64,000 nt of DNA from Neospora caninum Liverpool. Taxonomy: Eukaryota; Apicomplexa; Conoidasida; Eucoccidiorida; Sarcocystidae. Of the stretch, positions 13,801 to 24,774 are shown piece by piece (position 1 is the first letter of the stretch; each line of letters starts with the position of its first letter). Made by a program: the position numbers and the translations under genes. The notes beneath the pieces are model-generated. The model was given only the letters and a program-made list of their open reading frames with translations, was not told the DNA's origin and made no database searches. The stretch covers positions 372,001 through 436,000 of the forward strand of contig NC_018388.1 in the NCBI RefSeq assembly GCF_000208865.1. Reading direction: 5' to 3'.

Positions 13801-14897
13801 AGTTTTGCTGACAGAAAGTTGTAATTTTGTCGTGTCGAACAACATTAGCCTACGAATCACCAGTAAATATGGCAGATGTGATGCGTCAATAGAGTTATAA
13901 TAAACGCTTTGAAAATAGTTAAATTGATTTTGTTTTTCCTAACACATGCGCAGCAAAAGCAATGGTGATGGAGTAAGCGTGAACTTATATCACAGTTTTC
14001 CTATGTTCATTACTATGTTTCTTACGTTCTATAACCAATGAACAATGACAAAACGAACAAGAATGACGGAAAGCGTGCCCCCCCGGGAACAGGGGCGGAA
14101 GGATGCATTACGCAGAGACGATTGGATATGCAACACAAGGCATGTCTGAGTTTTTTTTTGTGAAACTACGTTACTTCTGATCGACGTGTTGCTCTGCTGG
14201 CTCGAATATCATTGCGGTTTCATCTATAGTTCTTCACGAATAAAGTCGGATATTATTGAAAACCGATTATCGGACCCCACTTGTGCACCAAGAGAATCAT
14301 AATCATAGAACTTTTTTACTGGTAATCGATTGGAAACCACGAACGCATACGTTCCCCAGAGAAGGTATAGTCGACTCTGCACGGTTAACTAAATAACATC
14401 TTTTTTGAATCGCCGGGTGGCAGCCGCAGTGACTCGCTGTGTTGGCCCATTAGTACGCGTGCATGTGAGTCGGACACCCGAGTGGAATCAGGCCCACCAA
14501 GGCGTTTCCGTAGGCGGTGACAGGCTTCTTTCATCCTTGGCGTCGTGTTGTCGCTTCGCATCTGCCACCATAAAAAGCCGCTGGACAATCAGGGAATCCG
14601 GGAAGATAAAGTGAGACTTTCCAATCGGAAAAATACCAACTGGTCGTCCCACCGTCTTGTGGTGCTTTTTTCGCACAGCTCCGCTGATAACCCAGTTTCG
14701 CTGAGGGCCGCATTTTAGTACATTTTCGAAGCCAAGAACTGGCTATTCAGGGGATGTGAGGGTGAAAATAGGGCAAAGGGGCTCTATGGCTTCCCGCATG
14801 ACTGTATTCTCTGCTAGCGAAAGGCAGCTGAAAAAGACATACGATTCTATTCAATTTACATGTAACTACAGAATTCTATGATTGGATGCACTCAGGA
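10804..14897. other. Gene-poor region, middle part
   Basis: No recognisable gene. The stretch 13.75-14.4 kb is again AT-rich and almost free of open frames. One ATG frame, 13340-13654, is listed separately. No tandem repeats, terminal inverted repeats or RNA genes were identified. Confidence 0.45.
13340..13654 (+). CDS. Possible 104-aa ORF, unrecognised
   Basis: The frame starts MASEELPFCFCSEG and has a balanced composition with a helical-looking middle (KTASELLSIFLWYREINAQL). There is no signal peptide, membrane segment or family motif. It is isolated, with no neighbouring exon I could join, and an antisense frame of 67 codons covers the same DNA. It may be a small hypothetical protein, a single exon, or chance. 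Confidence 0.15.
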   Translation: MASEELPFCFCSEGVIFYRKPQEKTASELLSIFLWYREINAQLNRNAVEYKPFHSMQLHSEPKCGANLAEKLENIEPTVYMKSHTFLTCVTVCVSHSAACPSGW

Positions 14898-15054
14898 GAT
14901 AGTGTATTATACCAACATCTATTCTGGTTCTTCGGACATCCAGAAGTACATAATCTAATCTTACCTGGTGTCGGTGTAGGCTCTCAAACTCTACCTATGT
15001 ATTCTTGCAGGGCGATCTTCGGCGGCCAATCTATGATTCTAGCTCTGGTTTGCC
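14898..15054 (+). pseudogene. Nuclear relic of mitochondrial cox1 (NUMT)
   Basis: Translation in one frame gives a short stretch of cytochrome c oxidase subunit [15 protein letters not shown], then a LILPG-type segment, then [17 protein letters not shown]. This is the conserved region around the HPEV motif, where the His and Glu-Val belong to the copper B/haem a3 side of the active site. About 52 codons are kept without a frameshift, but several residues differ from the usual cox1 consensus (for example HN after HPEV, where YI is typical). The similarity stops abruptly on both sides. Nuclear copies of mitochondrial fragments are common in Toxoplasma and its relatives, so this is best read as a decaying insertion, not a gene. 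Confidence 0.85.
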
Positions 15055-18000
15055 TCCGTTTAAAGAGTGTTGGTACCTTTAATGCGGTGTCTGAGGCCGG
15101 TTGAAAAGGCAGGAGACTGGAAATGCTGTCCGTGTACCACTAGCCTGTGCATCCCTTTCCCTTCTGTTTTTTACAGAATTCTAAAAGCATCCAAAAATGA
15201 AAACGGGGTCACTTTGTTAAGCCGCAGGTTCATGTTAGACTTGGTGAATACGTGGGCCTCTTTTCGTTGTCAACTCGCTAATTCGCTGTCGCTGCATGCG
15301 GTAAGATGCGCCGCTTCTGAATCGATGCACACCAGAGACACAACAAAAAATAGCTCTCTTGAAACTTCGCGGCCGTTTTCGCGTTACACCGGGTGCAAGA
15401 TATTTCTTTTGTGTGCAACCTAGGCTGAAGTGCCACCGCATACTTGGCTCCGCTCTAAATTTAACAGCGGTATATCCTAAATGTTCTTCTAAAGAATAAG
15501 CCAGCTTTCTTCACCATGAGTTTCGGGGCAAGAAAAGACACGCTGCTGGAGGCCAACTGGCGCATTCGGACAGGTAAAAGAAAACCGCCACAAGCGATTA
15601 TTGCCTCACTTGCTACTGAAAATAATATTTTATAGTTATAGGCAATGAAGGCTCACGCCGTAGCCCTTTCTCAGCTACACGGGGAGACCGAACTGGAGGG
15701 TCCATTTTCAGCTATCATCGTACATATACGACAACGTTGCGTTTAGTGTACTGCCTCTTCTTGTTTTGTCATACCAGCGTGCTTTTCATACGACTTGCTG
15801 GTGTTATTCAGCAACAAATGTTACCATGACTTGCTTCTTGCCAAAGTCGTCGTTTTACTGTGCCCGACAGCTGATGCTGGTTGGCAGCAGGCAATGTCGT
15901 AGCATCGATGTTTGGGCGCGGTCGTCCACGGTTCCCACTGCAGTTGTCTCGGCTTGTGGCTCTTGCCACGATAGAGCTGCTGCCTTGCATAGAGTATGCT
16001 GTCTTTCTTCAAAGGATGACATATCACCAGGATAGTCTCGGGTCGGTCCAGTCTCGTGAGAAAGAGCTCGAAGAGATGGGTAGCAGCAGCTTATGCAGGG
16101 GCCACCATTGGAACGTGGAACAGGTTTCGGTGCTAATGACATAACTGAAGGCCGAAAGCGGTCCATTCGGGGCAAGACGCAGTGTTTTGGCCTACTACAG
16201 GCTCGATAAGTGCATTGTGTATTACGCAATTACTGTGGAGTGGCATTAACAGGGTATACGCGAGATGAGATGTACAAAACGGGCGGTTCCACGAGACGAT
16301 CGTTTATGAGCTTTGCGCCTCATCTCAGAATCTCAAACACAACAATTGCAGAGGCGGTCTCTGTGAGCCGGCCGGTCAACCCAAAGATATTCGCGGATTC
16401 ACACAAGTATGCCCTGTTTAAGGAGGTTAGGCAGCGAAGCTGCCAATACCAGGATGCTAATTTTACTGTCACTCTACAACAGCAACAGTGGTATCCCCAC
16501 TTTTGTTGTGTGATGTGACCTACACCATTCACTTATGCAGCACAGCAGAAGTGAGTTGTTGACGCAGCGTCTGTTTCACCGTTGATGCAGCGTGATGAGG
16601 CAGTAGCGTGCCTCGTCGAAAAACCACCTCGAGTGTCGGAGGCAATCTGTTACCAAAGGTCTTTTTAGTAACACGGTTCCATGTTCAGATTAGCGAAAAC
16701 ATCAGTAATTCGAACTCAACGGCGTAAGAAGTTGAAGTGATCTGCGAAATAGTGAATCATCGGAAGCCATGGTAACAGTAATAAAAGAACTTGATACGTA
16801 TTTGCCTCATGTGCAAACCAACGATAGCTTTAGGTCACACTCATTCATTATGGCGAGACGTCCTTCTGCAACGGTCCACTCTCATTTTCTTTATCTTCGA
16901 GCATCCGCACCGCCGTAAACGTCATTTAGTCACTTATAGGACACTGTTTCTTTCCTCACCTTCAGGCCGCAGTACTTCCACTCTGCCCGTTCCATCTCTT
17001 CCGCAAGGAACCAACCTGTGAGCGCAGTGTCAGGTAAGCGTAATTGACGTCTGCGGCAGATTAGTGGCAACGCCTTGGAGGAAGCCGAGATAAACCCATT
17101 TGTGGTATGGGCAAAGGTGCAAACCGTACTAGTGTCTTCGCATTGGATGCCGTGATTTTCCATTTTCATGGGCGCATGACAGATTGGCCATCATAAAACG
17201 CAGGCTGTGTCCACCCATTCGGTGCCTTCATATAGTACTCACCGTTGCAAAACTGTTCCTCAAAACCTACAATGATCGGCAGTCGTATCGTGCAGTGATT
17301 CCGTAGCAGTGTCCTTCTCCCGTATTGAAGTTTGGCGGCTGAATGCGCGATTTCGGGTGACGAAGCATGATACAAGAAGGTCGAAGTGCTACTTCCCTGC
17401 AGGTGGCCTTGCCGTAAGCCCCCGGCAAGAAAATCCACGTCAGCCTCGACCACCTGATCCGCTCTCTCTTGCCTCACGGCCTTCCTCAGCTTCAGCAGGT
17501 GCCGTCTTCTCTCAAGCGTCTTCCCCTATAAGTGTTAGTCCATGCATTTCAAGCCGGTTGGACAGACGCGTGTGTAAAAACGTCCTCCACCGTGGGACGT
17601 CCTGCTCTCCTGGCTCGTCTACAGGTACGATAGTTCGATGTATGATGGCCCCACGAGATCGATACAGACACCGTGGCCTCGGCCAACTCGTTTTTCTAAC
17701 ATGTATGCCTTGAACTCTCCGATGCCGTCGTTCACACAGTTGCAAAATTCTTCCGTACACTATTGAAGCCCGCGAGACAGGTTGCCTTTCCGGCCTTGTT
17801 CTTCATAAGCCAGGACAAAGTACCCGGCCATTGTACTTTGTCCGAAAGTCCGTGCTGTCCTACACCAGCAATGACTTCTACTTTCCCTCCCCTTGGCGGC
17901 TTATCTTTTCGTTCACTTCTTCGAACTGCAAACGGAGAGGGTGTCGAACACCTAGGGTGAGCTGCCGGGCAGTGAAATCGAATTCATGTGTGTAAAACAC

Positions 18001-21000
18001 AGAGGTTGGTAGAGGGGCAAGGTAGAGAGAAGCAGCGAAGGGGTTTCAGAAAAGCGACACTGGGGAAATAACGCGAGCAACCAAAGGAGGGGGGGACGGC
18101 AGACTTCGAGTGGCACGGCCACCCATCTGGAGGCCCGCCGCTCGTGCAAGACATGACCTTCTTTCAGGTTATACCTTTGGCTGGTCCCCTGAGACACTTT
18201 TCCCAATTATCTCCGGTGGTATGGCATTTCGAATCCAACAAAGCCGAGGGATAAGACGCATGGCATGAAATGAGGACGGATCCTTGTAACTCGTGTCAGC
18301 ACCAGTTTCGCGGTGTCTTACATGTGCTTGTCGACAAATTCAGCCGTTGTGAGCTGCAATTCAGCAGGCCACTACATCTACCTCCTGATGGAGTTGTCCC
18401 ACTCGAAGCGCACCCCAAACAAGGCTCACTGTACCAACGGAGCATCGGAGGCTGCCCCGCGGAAAGCGATAACTTTCAGAGATATCCGGCCCAGTGCATC
18501 ACCAGAAAGCAAAGTACATCCCAACAGCAAGGCTTCAGAGAGCGCTGCAGGCTCTGCGGCTTCGGTATCGACCCAGACGTGCGGTGGCCAGCCAGAGAAT
18601 GTCCTGCCGAGAGCGTCAGGCGATACGCACGTGGCAGTCATCAAAGAGGCGATGGTGTCTCGGGCGTCACATTACGCCTCTTCAGCAGAAGCGCCATGCA
18701 CTGGTGACCGGATGCCGAGTGTTGGGGCAGAGCATCACGAGTCTCCACATGTGCCTTGTTTTCCCCCCACTTCCTGCAATGGCATCGAAGCACGAGGCGA
18801 CAGTGGGAGAACGGATGAAAATGAGTTAGAGTAAACCCGCTGCAAACTACACGCGCCCAGCTCACGGACAGATGCTGATACGTCTAATGTTTACAGAAAA
18901 AAATGTGCAGAAGCATTTGAACGCCGCACGAAGTACGTCCCAGACCATACAGCAATCAGGAAGCTTCCGAACTTCCTCACGCATCGACGGCCTGGTCGCG
19001 CGTCGTAATAGTTGAAGATAGCGCAGGAGCGAATGCGGACTTTATCGGGGTATATTGTAACTTAATAAATAGAGCCAAGGAGGGAAAATGTGATAATCAG
19101 CAGTCCCGACCTCACTGTGGGAGTGAGGGCATTGGAGAAGCACGCAGGCAGAGTTCAGTTGATCCCACCGCAGTGGGAAGAGCGCCGAGCTTTCTTCCTT
19201 AGGGGGAGCCGTACGGAGTACGATGCCGTACAGTGGCCGTATCCTGAATGACATTGTTACCCCCCCTGCCCAGTTGGAAGGAGCCAAGGGACAGAATTAG
19301 TCTCCAAGGACGAGGCTGCTCTGATCACTTTAAGTCCACAATTAAAAACCCGTTGATGCCTGGACAAGCCTTTTTGCCACCCCCTTCTGGTTGTGAGATA
19401 TTACACAACTCAGCATTCGGGGCGAGACATGCGCGAACCGAAGTGAGCCTCTGCCGTCGTCCCCTTCGGAAAACCTTGATGGTGTCTCGGGAGGTCAGAA
19501 ATCGGCGGTATCCTTTTCACCGGTGGCAGGGGTAAGAATCAACCGCGGATGTAACAAGAAAACGGCTCTGAAGATCCCGGCAAGCAATCGCGGCAAGCCC
19601 TGAAAATAAGGAACGAAGTTGATATCGCAGGTCTCTGCCAGAAGCCAATACACATGATGCTAACAAATCATTAACCGAGTTCGTGGCTGCAGCCGCAGGG
19701 AGTTCGGGGCCCTAGAAGCGCCGCACCTTCGTCATACATGGCCATGGAGTTTCGCCAAGATGCAAGGAACGAACGTGGGAGCGACGCCCTGTTTCAACCG
19801 TTCGAATTAAAGGAGTTCTTGCGGGTTGGGGGCAAGAGAGAGGCAGAATATGCTCCTTCGTGTTGTGGGGCGATATATTTCCATCGAAGTAACGCTGCAT
19901 CGGAACCAGCCTTCTGGTGCGTTCGTGTGTCATGTGCGGTGGGCTCTGATGAACAAAAGGATAACGGTTACGTTGTAGAGCTGACAGCGTGTTGTACCTC
20001 GAGGGACACGTCTTTACAGACATTGAAATCGCACGTGCCTCTCATCCCTACCACGCCATGGAACACGGAAAGGCAAAAGTCCTGACATCTCCCATCATGG
20101 AAACATGATGCTTCGTAACTGTAATGCAGACTTATGGATCCGCGTCATATTCAGTTACAAGGTATTTCCTTGATCTCATTTAATGAGCTTCTGCTCACGT
20201 ACACTCCACTTTTCCATGAACGAGGGCAGGAGCTTTGTGTCATGTCGCTCTGGTTGTACAAATGCCGCCTCTGACGCTAGCAGCAGGACACCTCCTGCTT
20301 GTGTCCGCGTTCCACCCGGTTTCGCAGACCAGAGCCTTTCGGTTGGTACGAGGCCGAGACTCCAAATTTCGTTGGACTCCACCAAAGCTGATGCAAGGAT
20401 ACCTATCTGTGCTTGCCGTGATAGCTGTCCAGACCTTTCGGTACAGGACGTGATAGACCGTGGAAGGGGTACCAGTGCTAGGTTGGACTGCATTAGGTGT
20501 AGTTGCCGCATGCACCACGTAGCTGATTAGTTGATCATCTGCACCTCCCGTGTACACTCACAAGCGATTTGCTGCAGGTGCGCCGACTTCAGCGCTGTAG
20601 GGCTCCGCCAGCGGGGTTTCGACACCGACACTGTCTGTTTCTTGTGCTGCAAGACGGCCACGATGTGGTGTTTGAGCTGGCGCGAATGCCATAGATGGAA
20701 AGTACTGCCAGACGGCTGCCTGTCACAGGAAGGATCTGCCTACACATTCGAGAACCAATCTACACGACTATTTTACTGGCTTCTACAACGACACCCTCTG
20801 TATGTGCCTGCCGTCGTGAAAGTTCCCACCGATCAGCATTCCCAGTACAGACAATGTGTCGGTCCGAAAGTTGGTCGATGGCGTATATGATGAATGCCAT
20901 GTCTTCATGCACGCTGCTGCAATCGGGAGAAAGGTATCACAGAACGTGGCACTATAACGCACCAGGTAAGACCCCACTCTTGTATATCTTTCCGGAGTGG

Positions 21001-21524
21001 CAACGCGCACAGACCCCCCCTTGGGATGTGCCAGATTGCACAACCTCCAGTTTGCTGTGGAGTTTTTGACACAGTGGTGGTGGTAGCCCGAAGCAAGTGT
21101 CCCAGTCGCAACGGATGTCATTGGTTGGTACTGGAAACATTTCAAAACGGCGTGACTGCAGGCAGCTGCTATCCGGGAGGAACTCAAGGTGGTTTGAAAA
21201 AAGGTGATAACAGAGGAGATTTTGAGGATGACCACAACTTCGTGGGTCTTTCACGCACCCAACACATCGGTCAAGACATCAAAGTTCGCTCGGACAGCTT
21301 GCAATTTGCAAAAACAACAACAGTTCTATGTAGGAACCCAGGCTGTTGTGCTGATACGAGGAAATACTGCCCCCAGATCTGGGGAGGTGTAGAGGTTTCA
21401 GGCGAGAATGGCTCAAAGCCGGCTTGGGGGTCGGATAGTGCCGGGAGAGGCTCGGGATAGTGGAGAGTGGGGTGAGCAATACACGGAAGCTTAGAGCTCA
21501 AGAGGAAGCCGAAGTCGTTATCAC
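15055..21524. other. Gene-poor region, right part
   Basis: No recognisable protein family. Frames at 18.3-18.8 kb and 20.9-21.5 kb reach 170-190 codons but start at non-ATG codons and have no family signature. Pyrimidine-rich tracts ending in AG occur, but no consistent exon chain was found. The last part, up to 21,524, lies 3' of the minus-strand DPY-30 gene and probably includes its 3' untranslated region. One ATG frame, 19738-20085, is listed separately. Confidence 0.4.
19738..20085 (+). CDS. Possible 115-aa ORF, unrecognised
   Basis: This ATG frame (start MAMEFRQDARNERG) has a well-mixed composition, with a predicted helical segment ALFQPFELKEFLRVGG and five or six scattered cysteines. 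No signal peptide or membrane span is evident and I recognise no domain. A 103-codon antisense frame overlaps it. It is a candidate small hypothetical gene in an otherwise empty stretch; chance is equally likely. Confidence 0.18.
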   Translation: MAMEFRQDARNERGSDALFQPFELKEFLRVGGKREAEYAPSCCGAIYFHRSNAASEPAFWCVRVSCAVGSDEQKDNGYVVELTACCTSRDTSLQTLKSHVPLIPTTPWNTERQKS

Positions 21525-23210
21525 TCAAGCATAGGCCGAGGCCTGCATTCGGCTGTTCGCGATCCTTTGCTGCTCGGTTAACTCAGCGTCTTGTTCCTCG
21601 TCACCATCGTTTTGCTTTTCTACGACTATCATATTGCGTCTCATGAGGCCCTCTACAAGAGCACGCCTCACTTTCGACTCGGGTTGTACCTGTATCTCCT
21701 GTTTCCGTTTGTTGTAGAGCTCTCGTCTAATCCATGTTTGCACCTCAGTGTAGTTTTTCAAGAAAAACCAAAATTCTCCCGCTTGGACGTCGTCAGCATC
21801 CAGAATAACCAATTCGGCTTGTTGCTGCGGTAAGATGTACGAAATTATGTCGGCGTTTTCTGTGGCAACGAGGGGAGGAGAACTCTCCTGGAACTGTTGT
21901 ATCATGCGTCCTCCCATTTCCCAGAAAGCATCCAGACGATCAAGCAGCTCTTGAATGTCTTCGACCATGATTGGGCAATACTCCCGGCTTCGACGCCTCT
22001 CGGCAGCCGAGCCATCATTGGAACCGTCCGGTAGCAAATATTCTTCGAAATCAACACTCCCGATTCCATCCTGGTTAGTGACCGAGAGCAGGCGGTTTCT
22101 GGACGACGCCGTCACATCTCCATCGAGCTGCATTGTACCACTGTTTCTGCGGCAATCTCCCTCATATCGCTTGTTGAACAGCATCGAGGCGTCCGTTGGC
22201 TGTTTTCCATCTCCGTTCCAGCCACCGTCTTCATCGTGTTCCCGACGCGCCTTTTCTTGACGGTAAGCCTCAAACACATGCTTGACTTCCTCTTCGCGGA
22301 GAAGAAAGTCCCGCCGCGCCCTCTCGTCATCCACAATGTCTTTCACGAGCTCGTAAAATGGTGCAAATCTGCAGTTCAGCCTCTGCTGAAGACAGACACC
22401 TCGTTGATGTTTGCGTTGCGTCGCGGGGGAAGTTTTGACTTCACCAGCAACCGCATTATCTTCATTTCCAGGTTGACGATGCATTTGCGGGGGATGTTCT
22501 GGGTGATGGCGGAGGAGGTACTGCCCTAACCAGCAGAGAGGGTTGAAACGCTTGTGGTATTCATTTCCCAGTCTTTTTTTGTCTGTGTCTGCAATCAGTA
22601 ACTCGACAACCCTACAAAGAGCCACCAAACCGTCATGGAGAAGGGGAACAAGAAGCTCTGCTAGATACGTGTCCAGATCATCACCACGGTGTGTAACCAT
22701 GGAAGTTGGCAGAGACTCTTTCACTTCAGACATCCCCCCGCACCCAATTTTAAGACCAGCGTGGGTACCCAGCGGGCTTGACCCATCTTGAGTCCATTTC
22801 TGGCGGCGTCCAGAAATGTCTTCCAGGTTGCTTCCGCTCTGCACGCCTAGTAGAAGGGAAGTATGAAAAAGAGTATACTCAACCTTGTCTTCAGACAACC
22901 GCCTTTCCTGACTTTGTTCAGCCTCGGGTAATTCATTTTGGTTCTCGTCCAAGAGCCGAGGTGTCGAGTGAGCGTCGCAGCCATTTCTCTCGGTGGAGGA
23001 ACAGACCACTTCCTTTGAGGCAAAGCTACCCAGTTGACGTTGCCGGCGATGCGCGGCTGCGACGAGAAACCTGGTGCGGTTTGCTCTCAGTTTATCTATT
23101 ACATATCGCACATCTTTCAGGCGTCTCAAGTATGCCGCCGGTGATTCACTGCGACCCCCTCTCGACTTCTCCGAGGGCTGATCGACGGCACTTTTGGTTG
23201 CCGACTGCAT
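21525..23210 (-). CDS. DPY-30 motif protein with EF-hand-like loop
   Basis: A single-exon protein of 561 residues. The open frame extends upstream to a TTG at 23237, so I chose the first ATG. Residues about 178-238 match the DPY-30/RIIa-type helix pair: YLAELLVPLLHDGLVAL, then a roughly 17-residue insertion, then NPLCWLGQYLLRHHP. In the family the two helices form a dimerisation and docking module, found in histone methyltransferase complexes and in axonemal radial-spoke and adenylate-kinase-type proteins. Residues about 290-325 form a charged helix, and NQDGIGSVDFEE at about 379-390 resembles a 12-residue EF-hand loop with a non-acidic Z position. The pairing of DPY-30 with EF-hand recalls flagellar proteins such as EFCAB10. 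An axonemal role is therefore my inference. It is divergent from the L1 gene. Confidence 0.75.
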   Translation of the reverse strand: MQSATKSAVDQPSEKSRGGRSESPAAYLRRLKDVRYVIDKLRANRTRFLVAAAHRRQRQLGSFASKEVVCSSTERNGCDAHSTPRLLDENQNELPEAEQSQERRLSEDKVEYTLFHTSLLLGVQSGSNLEDISGRRQKWTQDGSSPLGTHAGLKIGCGGMSEVKESLPTSMVTHRGDDLDTYLAELLVPLLHDGLVALCRVVELLIADTDKKRLGNEYHKRFNPLCWLGQYLLRHHPEHPPQMHRQPGNEDNAVAGEVKTSPATQRKHQRGVCLQQRLNCRFAPFYELVKDIVDDERARRDFLLREEEVKHVFEAYRQEKARREHDEDGGWNGDGKQPTDASMLFNKRYEGDCRRNSGTMQLDGDVTASSRNRLLSVTNQDGIGSVDFEEYLLPDGSNDGSAAERRRSREYCPIMVEDIQELLDRLDAFWEMGGRMIQQFQESSPPLVATENADIISYILPQQQAELVILDADDVQAGEFWFFLKNYTEVQTWIRRELYNKRKQEIQVQPESKVRRALVEGLMRRNMIVVEKQNDGDEEQDAELTEQQRIANSRMQASAYA

Positions 23211-24774
23211 TGGATTACAGCCTTTTTCTAGGGTCAACGAGATAACAACTCGAGAGCTGGTATCGAAGTGAGTTTGAGAAGCAGCGCAGTGTTGTCAAAT
23301 GAAGCAATGGCGGACACGACGACGGGGTGAACGACGAGGTTTCCAGGGGGCTTCTCGAGAAAGAGGTGAAATGCTCAGAAGGGTTCTCGCCTCCAAAGCG
23401 AAGAAAAAATATTTAGAGTCTCCCTCCGCCGTGTGCCAGTAGGAGCTTGTGAGAGATCGTGTGAATAAGTTGAGTGGCAAGACAGCTAAAAAGTTGAGAT
23501 TTACAACATCCATGTTAAGCTAAAAAAAAAACACTGGGCTCCCTAGCCCGTTGTGTTGCCGACCGTGTCAAAATGTTAGTTGTGACGAACTTTTGGAAAT
23601 GATAATCTTTAGCCCTTACCGACGGGGTAAGCCTCGGCTAACAGCACCTGGCAAGAATTCAACATGTACACCCATTATATACAGAAGAAAAGACCTTTCC
23701 TTTGTGCACCTTAGTCTGCAAGCGAAGGCGCCGAGCGTGCGGAAGAGCCTTAATCCCCCGGGAGTTCAAACGGGGAAAACCAAGGTGGTGTCTGAGCACA
23801 TAGAGTCGACTAGACCCACCTGCCGTACAACCAGGTTGGACGACTACTCCTGGGACGTGTTGCTCGCAAAAAGAATGGTACAGGAAAACAGATTGGTTCT
23901 TCGCGGTACGCTGCTGAAATTAAGTATGTTACTTCACCGGAATGAATTTCTTCTACCTGGGGGGATGACTAGGAAGGCACAGAATCGCGACTGCGCATTT
24001 TATTACCCAGAACGGCCGGCTTGGCGATGTCCTCGCTGAGCGTCGTCTACATGACTGGGGGCTGCATGCGATGTTGGAAACTCTCGTTCGATGGCGATGA
24101 ATCAGACAGGCTTCGCAGCATTTGCAAAATTCACAACCCTTACGATTGCCTACGACATTACGTAACATTTCACCATGTTTCAAATGCCGCCTTTGAAACG
24201 GATCAGAATTCTCCAGCGCTTTCCTTTTTCAGTGCTCGATGAACCAAATATAGATGCAGACGTGCGTGCACATGCACGGCTTTGGCCGCACACTCAACAA
24301 TGGGATCCGATCTCTCCTAAAGAAACTCCTTTACCTTGTTTCTCGTAAAGATTCTGACTCTTGCTCGTTCTCTATCTCAGCGCGGTTTCATGTGTGTACG
24401 AAAACAACAGGGCACTGAATGGACAGCGTTATTCCTTCTCAGACTCCGGGCTTCTGCTAGGAAAATGCCGTGCCACCATTGTTGCCACTTCCCGAGTCTC
24501 GCGTGTAGATAACTGGGAGAAAGGCCAACATTGACGGCTTTTTATACTCCAAAAAAGCGGATCTTGTGGCGGGGCGTAGTAGAAGCAGGACCGCCACGAC
24601 GGCGCTCTGGAGATAGGCGACGATGAGACCTTTCTGAAGCGGAGCCTTCCGGGAAATATCATGTGTCTGTAGGGGCCCCCTGAGGCCTTCCAGGGTCATG
24701 AGTTGGAGACCATCCCCACTCTGAGCCGCGACTTGCTTCTTGCGCTTCGCTCACTGGGATCCATTGAAAACCAA
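23211..24774. promoter_or_regulatory. Divergent spacer between DPY-30 and L1 genes
   Basis: About 1.56 kb separate the two divergent start codons, so this spacer must contain the promoters and 5' untranslated regions of both genes. I see no conserved promoter motif worth naming. A frame of 162 codons at 23551-24039 lacks family similarity. In frame with the L1 coding sequence a TAG lies near 24670, which rules out an unspliced upstream extension of L1. Confidence 0.45.

Noticed and set aside
17166..17760. Minus-strand frames at 17.2-17.8 kb considered as a decayed retrotransposon polyprotein
   Set aside because: No reverse-transcriptase, integrase or zinc-knuckle motif is visible, and no terminal repeats were found.
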